Of a stretch of DNA of 6,337 bases, positions 5,701-6,337 are shown piece after piece. A program made the translations under genes and the position numbers. Position 1 is the first letter of the stretch. Each line of letters starts with the position of its first letter. The notes under the pieces were generated by a model. That model had not been told where the DNA came from. It searched no databases and saw nothing but the letters and a program-made list of their open reading frames with translations. The DNA is from Candidatus Phycorickettsia trachydisci (GTDB lineage Bacteria; Pseudomonadota; Alphaproteobacteria; Rickettsiales; Rickettsiaceae), in contig CAMCJU010000052.1 in NCBI GenBank assembly GCA_945875085.1, positions 1 to 6,337 of the forward strand, written 5' to 3'.

Positions 5701-6337
5701 GGTCAGATGCCTTTAATTTTCGATTAGTTAATTTTTTTAATAATATTGTCTGTTTATGCCACTGTCTTATCGGCACAGCTGGCGTGCCCCCAACCATAGA
5801 ATTACTCTTCTCGATGTTGTGCATCACGCCAGACTGAGAAGCAATCCTAACCTGATCAGCAATAATCAAATGCCCCGCGATACCAACCTGACCACCTAAA
5901 GCGCAATAGTTGCCGATTTTAGAGCTGCCCGCCACGCCAACTTGCGCTACAATAAAGCACCCCTTTCCCAACTCTGCATTATGCCCTATTTGCACCAAAT
6001 TATCAATTTTGCACCCTTGAGCAATGATGGTATCACTGAGCGAGCCTCTATCAATAGTAGTATTTGTACCAATCTCCACGCCATTTTCAATAAGCACTCT
6101 GCCTACGTGGAAAATTTTATGATGCTGGCCCTGATGCGTGGCAAAACCATAGCCATCTTGCCCTAAACAAGCGCCTGGCAAAATTACCACATCATCCTTG
6201 ATAATAGAGTAACTAATGTAAGCATTAGCCCCTATCCTTACATTATCGCCAATTAAGACCCCTGATTTAATAACGCACCCGGAATCTATAAAGCAATTAT
6301 TACCAATTTCTACATCATCTTCTATTACGACATTATA
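5684..6337 (-). CDS. lpxD: UDP-3-O-(3-hydroxyacyl)glucosamine N-acyltransferase LpxD, N-terminus outside the window
   Basis: LpxD transfers a 3-hydroxyacyl chain from ACP to the 2-amino group of UDP-3-O-acylglucosamine, the third step of lipid A synthesis. The frame is open to the window edge, giving 217 visible residues; about 120 N-terminal residues (the uridine-binding domain) are missing. What remains is the left-handed parallel beta-helix built of hexapeptide repeats (IGNNCF, IGDNVR, IGTNTT, IGHNAE, IGNYCA and others). It includes GYGFA at visible residues 63-67 and the catalytic His in NLVQIGHN (visible residue 119, codon 5981-5983, corresponding to E. coli His239). The C-terminus ends with the GGTPAVPIRQWHK segment and a helical tail, as in the family. 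A GTG at 6190 inside this frame is not a real start, because the beta-helix motifs continue upstream of it. Confidence 0.95.
   Translation of the reverse strand, partial: YNVVIEDDVEIGNNCFIDSGCVIKSGVLIGDNVRIGANAYISYSIIKDDVVILPGACLGQDGYGFATHQGQHHKIFHVGRVLIENGVEIGTNTTIDRGSLSDTIIAQGCKIDNLVQIGHNAELGKGCFIVAQVGVAGSSKIGNYCALGGQVGIAGHLIIADQVRIASQSGVMHNIEKSNSMVGGTPAVPIRQWHKQTILLKKLTNRKLKASDHDSCD

Noticed and set aside
5684..6190. A short LpxD starting at GTG 6190
   Set aside because: The same frame is open to the window edge and carries further hexapeptide repeats of the LpxD beta-helix, so the true start lies outside the window.
1..6337. CRISPR arrays, transposases, tRNA or rRNA genes, toxin-antitoxin or defence modules
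   Set aside because: None was seen on either strand. Coding space is filled by housekeeping genes, and the single long gap has no such signature.

Overview
The window looks like a stretch of chromosome from an AT-rich alphaproteobacterium, most likely Rickettsiales-like or a related host-associated lineage. This placement comes from recalled family resemblance, not a search. Supporting points are the AT-rich sequence, the use of LpxI rather than LpxH, and TruB, PNPase and LpxD sequences that read most like Rickettsia and relatives. A lipid A pathway implies a Gram-negative cell that still makes lipopolysaccharide. No mobile element, CRISPR array, tRNA or rRNA was found.

Every gene is on the minus strand, so transcription runs from position 6337 down to 1. 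In that order: lpxD (5' end outside the window), fabZ, lpxI, truB (broken by one in-frame TAA), rpsO, a 487-base gap before the pnp start, pnp, and a tsaC/Sua5-family gene (3' end outside). Apart from the rpsO-pnp gap, all neighbours overlap or lie within 13 bases of each other, which suggests one or two operons. The first block makes lipid A and fatty acids: LpxD N-acylates the sugar nucleotide, FabZ dehydrates 3-hydroxyacyl-ACP from the same acyl pool, and LpxI cuts UDP-diacylglucosamine. The second block is the conserved truB-rpsO-pnp cluster for tRNA modification, the small ribosomal subunit and RNA decay. It ends with an enzyme for threonylcarbamoyl-adenosine in tRNA.

Three points stand out. 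First, truB is split into a 205-residue catalytic piece and a 110-residue C-terminal (PUA) piece by a TAA that is followed directly, in the same frame, by ATG. Second, the rpsO-pnp gap contains nested long-range inverted repeats (a 25-pair outer stem, a perfect 9-pair inner stem and local hairpins) that look like a structured mRNA leader or intergenic RNA. Third, lpxA, normally between fabZ and lpxI in alphaproteobacteria, is absent, and lpxI runs straight into truB. Short exact tandem duplications of 9 to 14 bases occur at four places. I see no convincing new multi-gene system. The intergenic structure is the best candidate for something undescribed.
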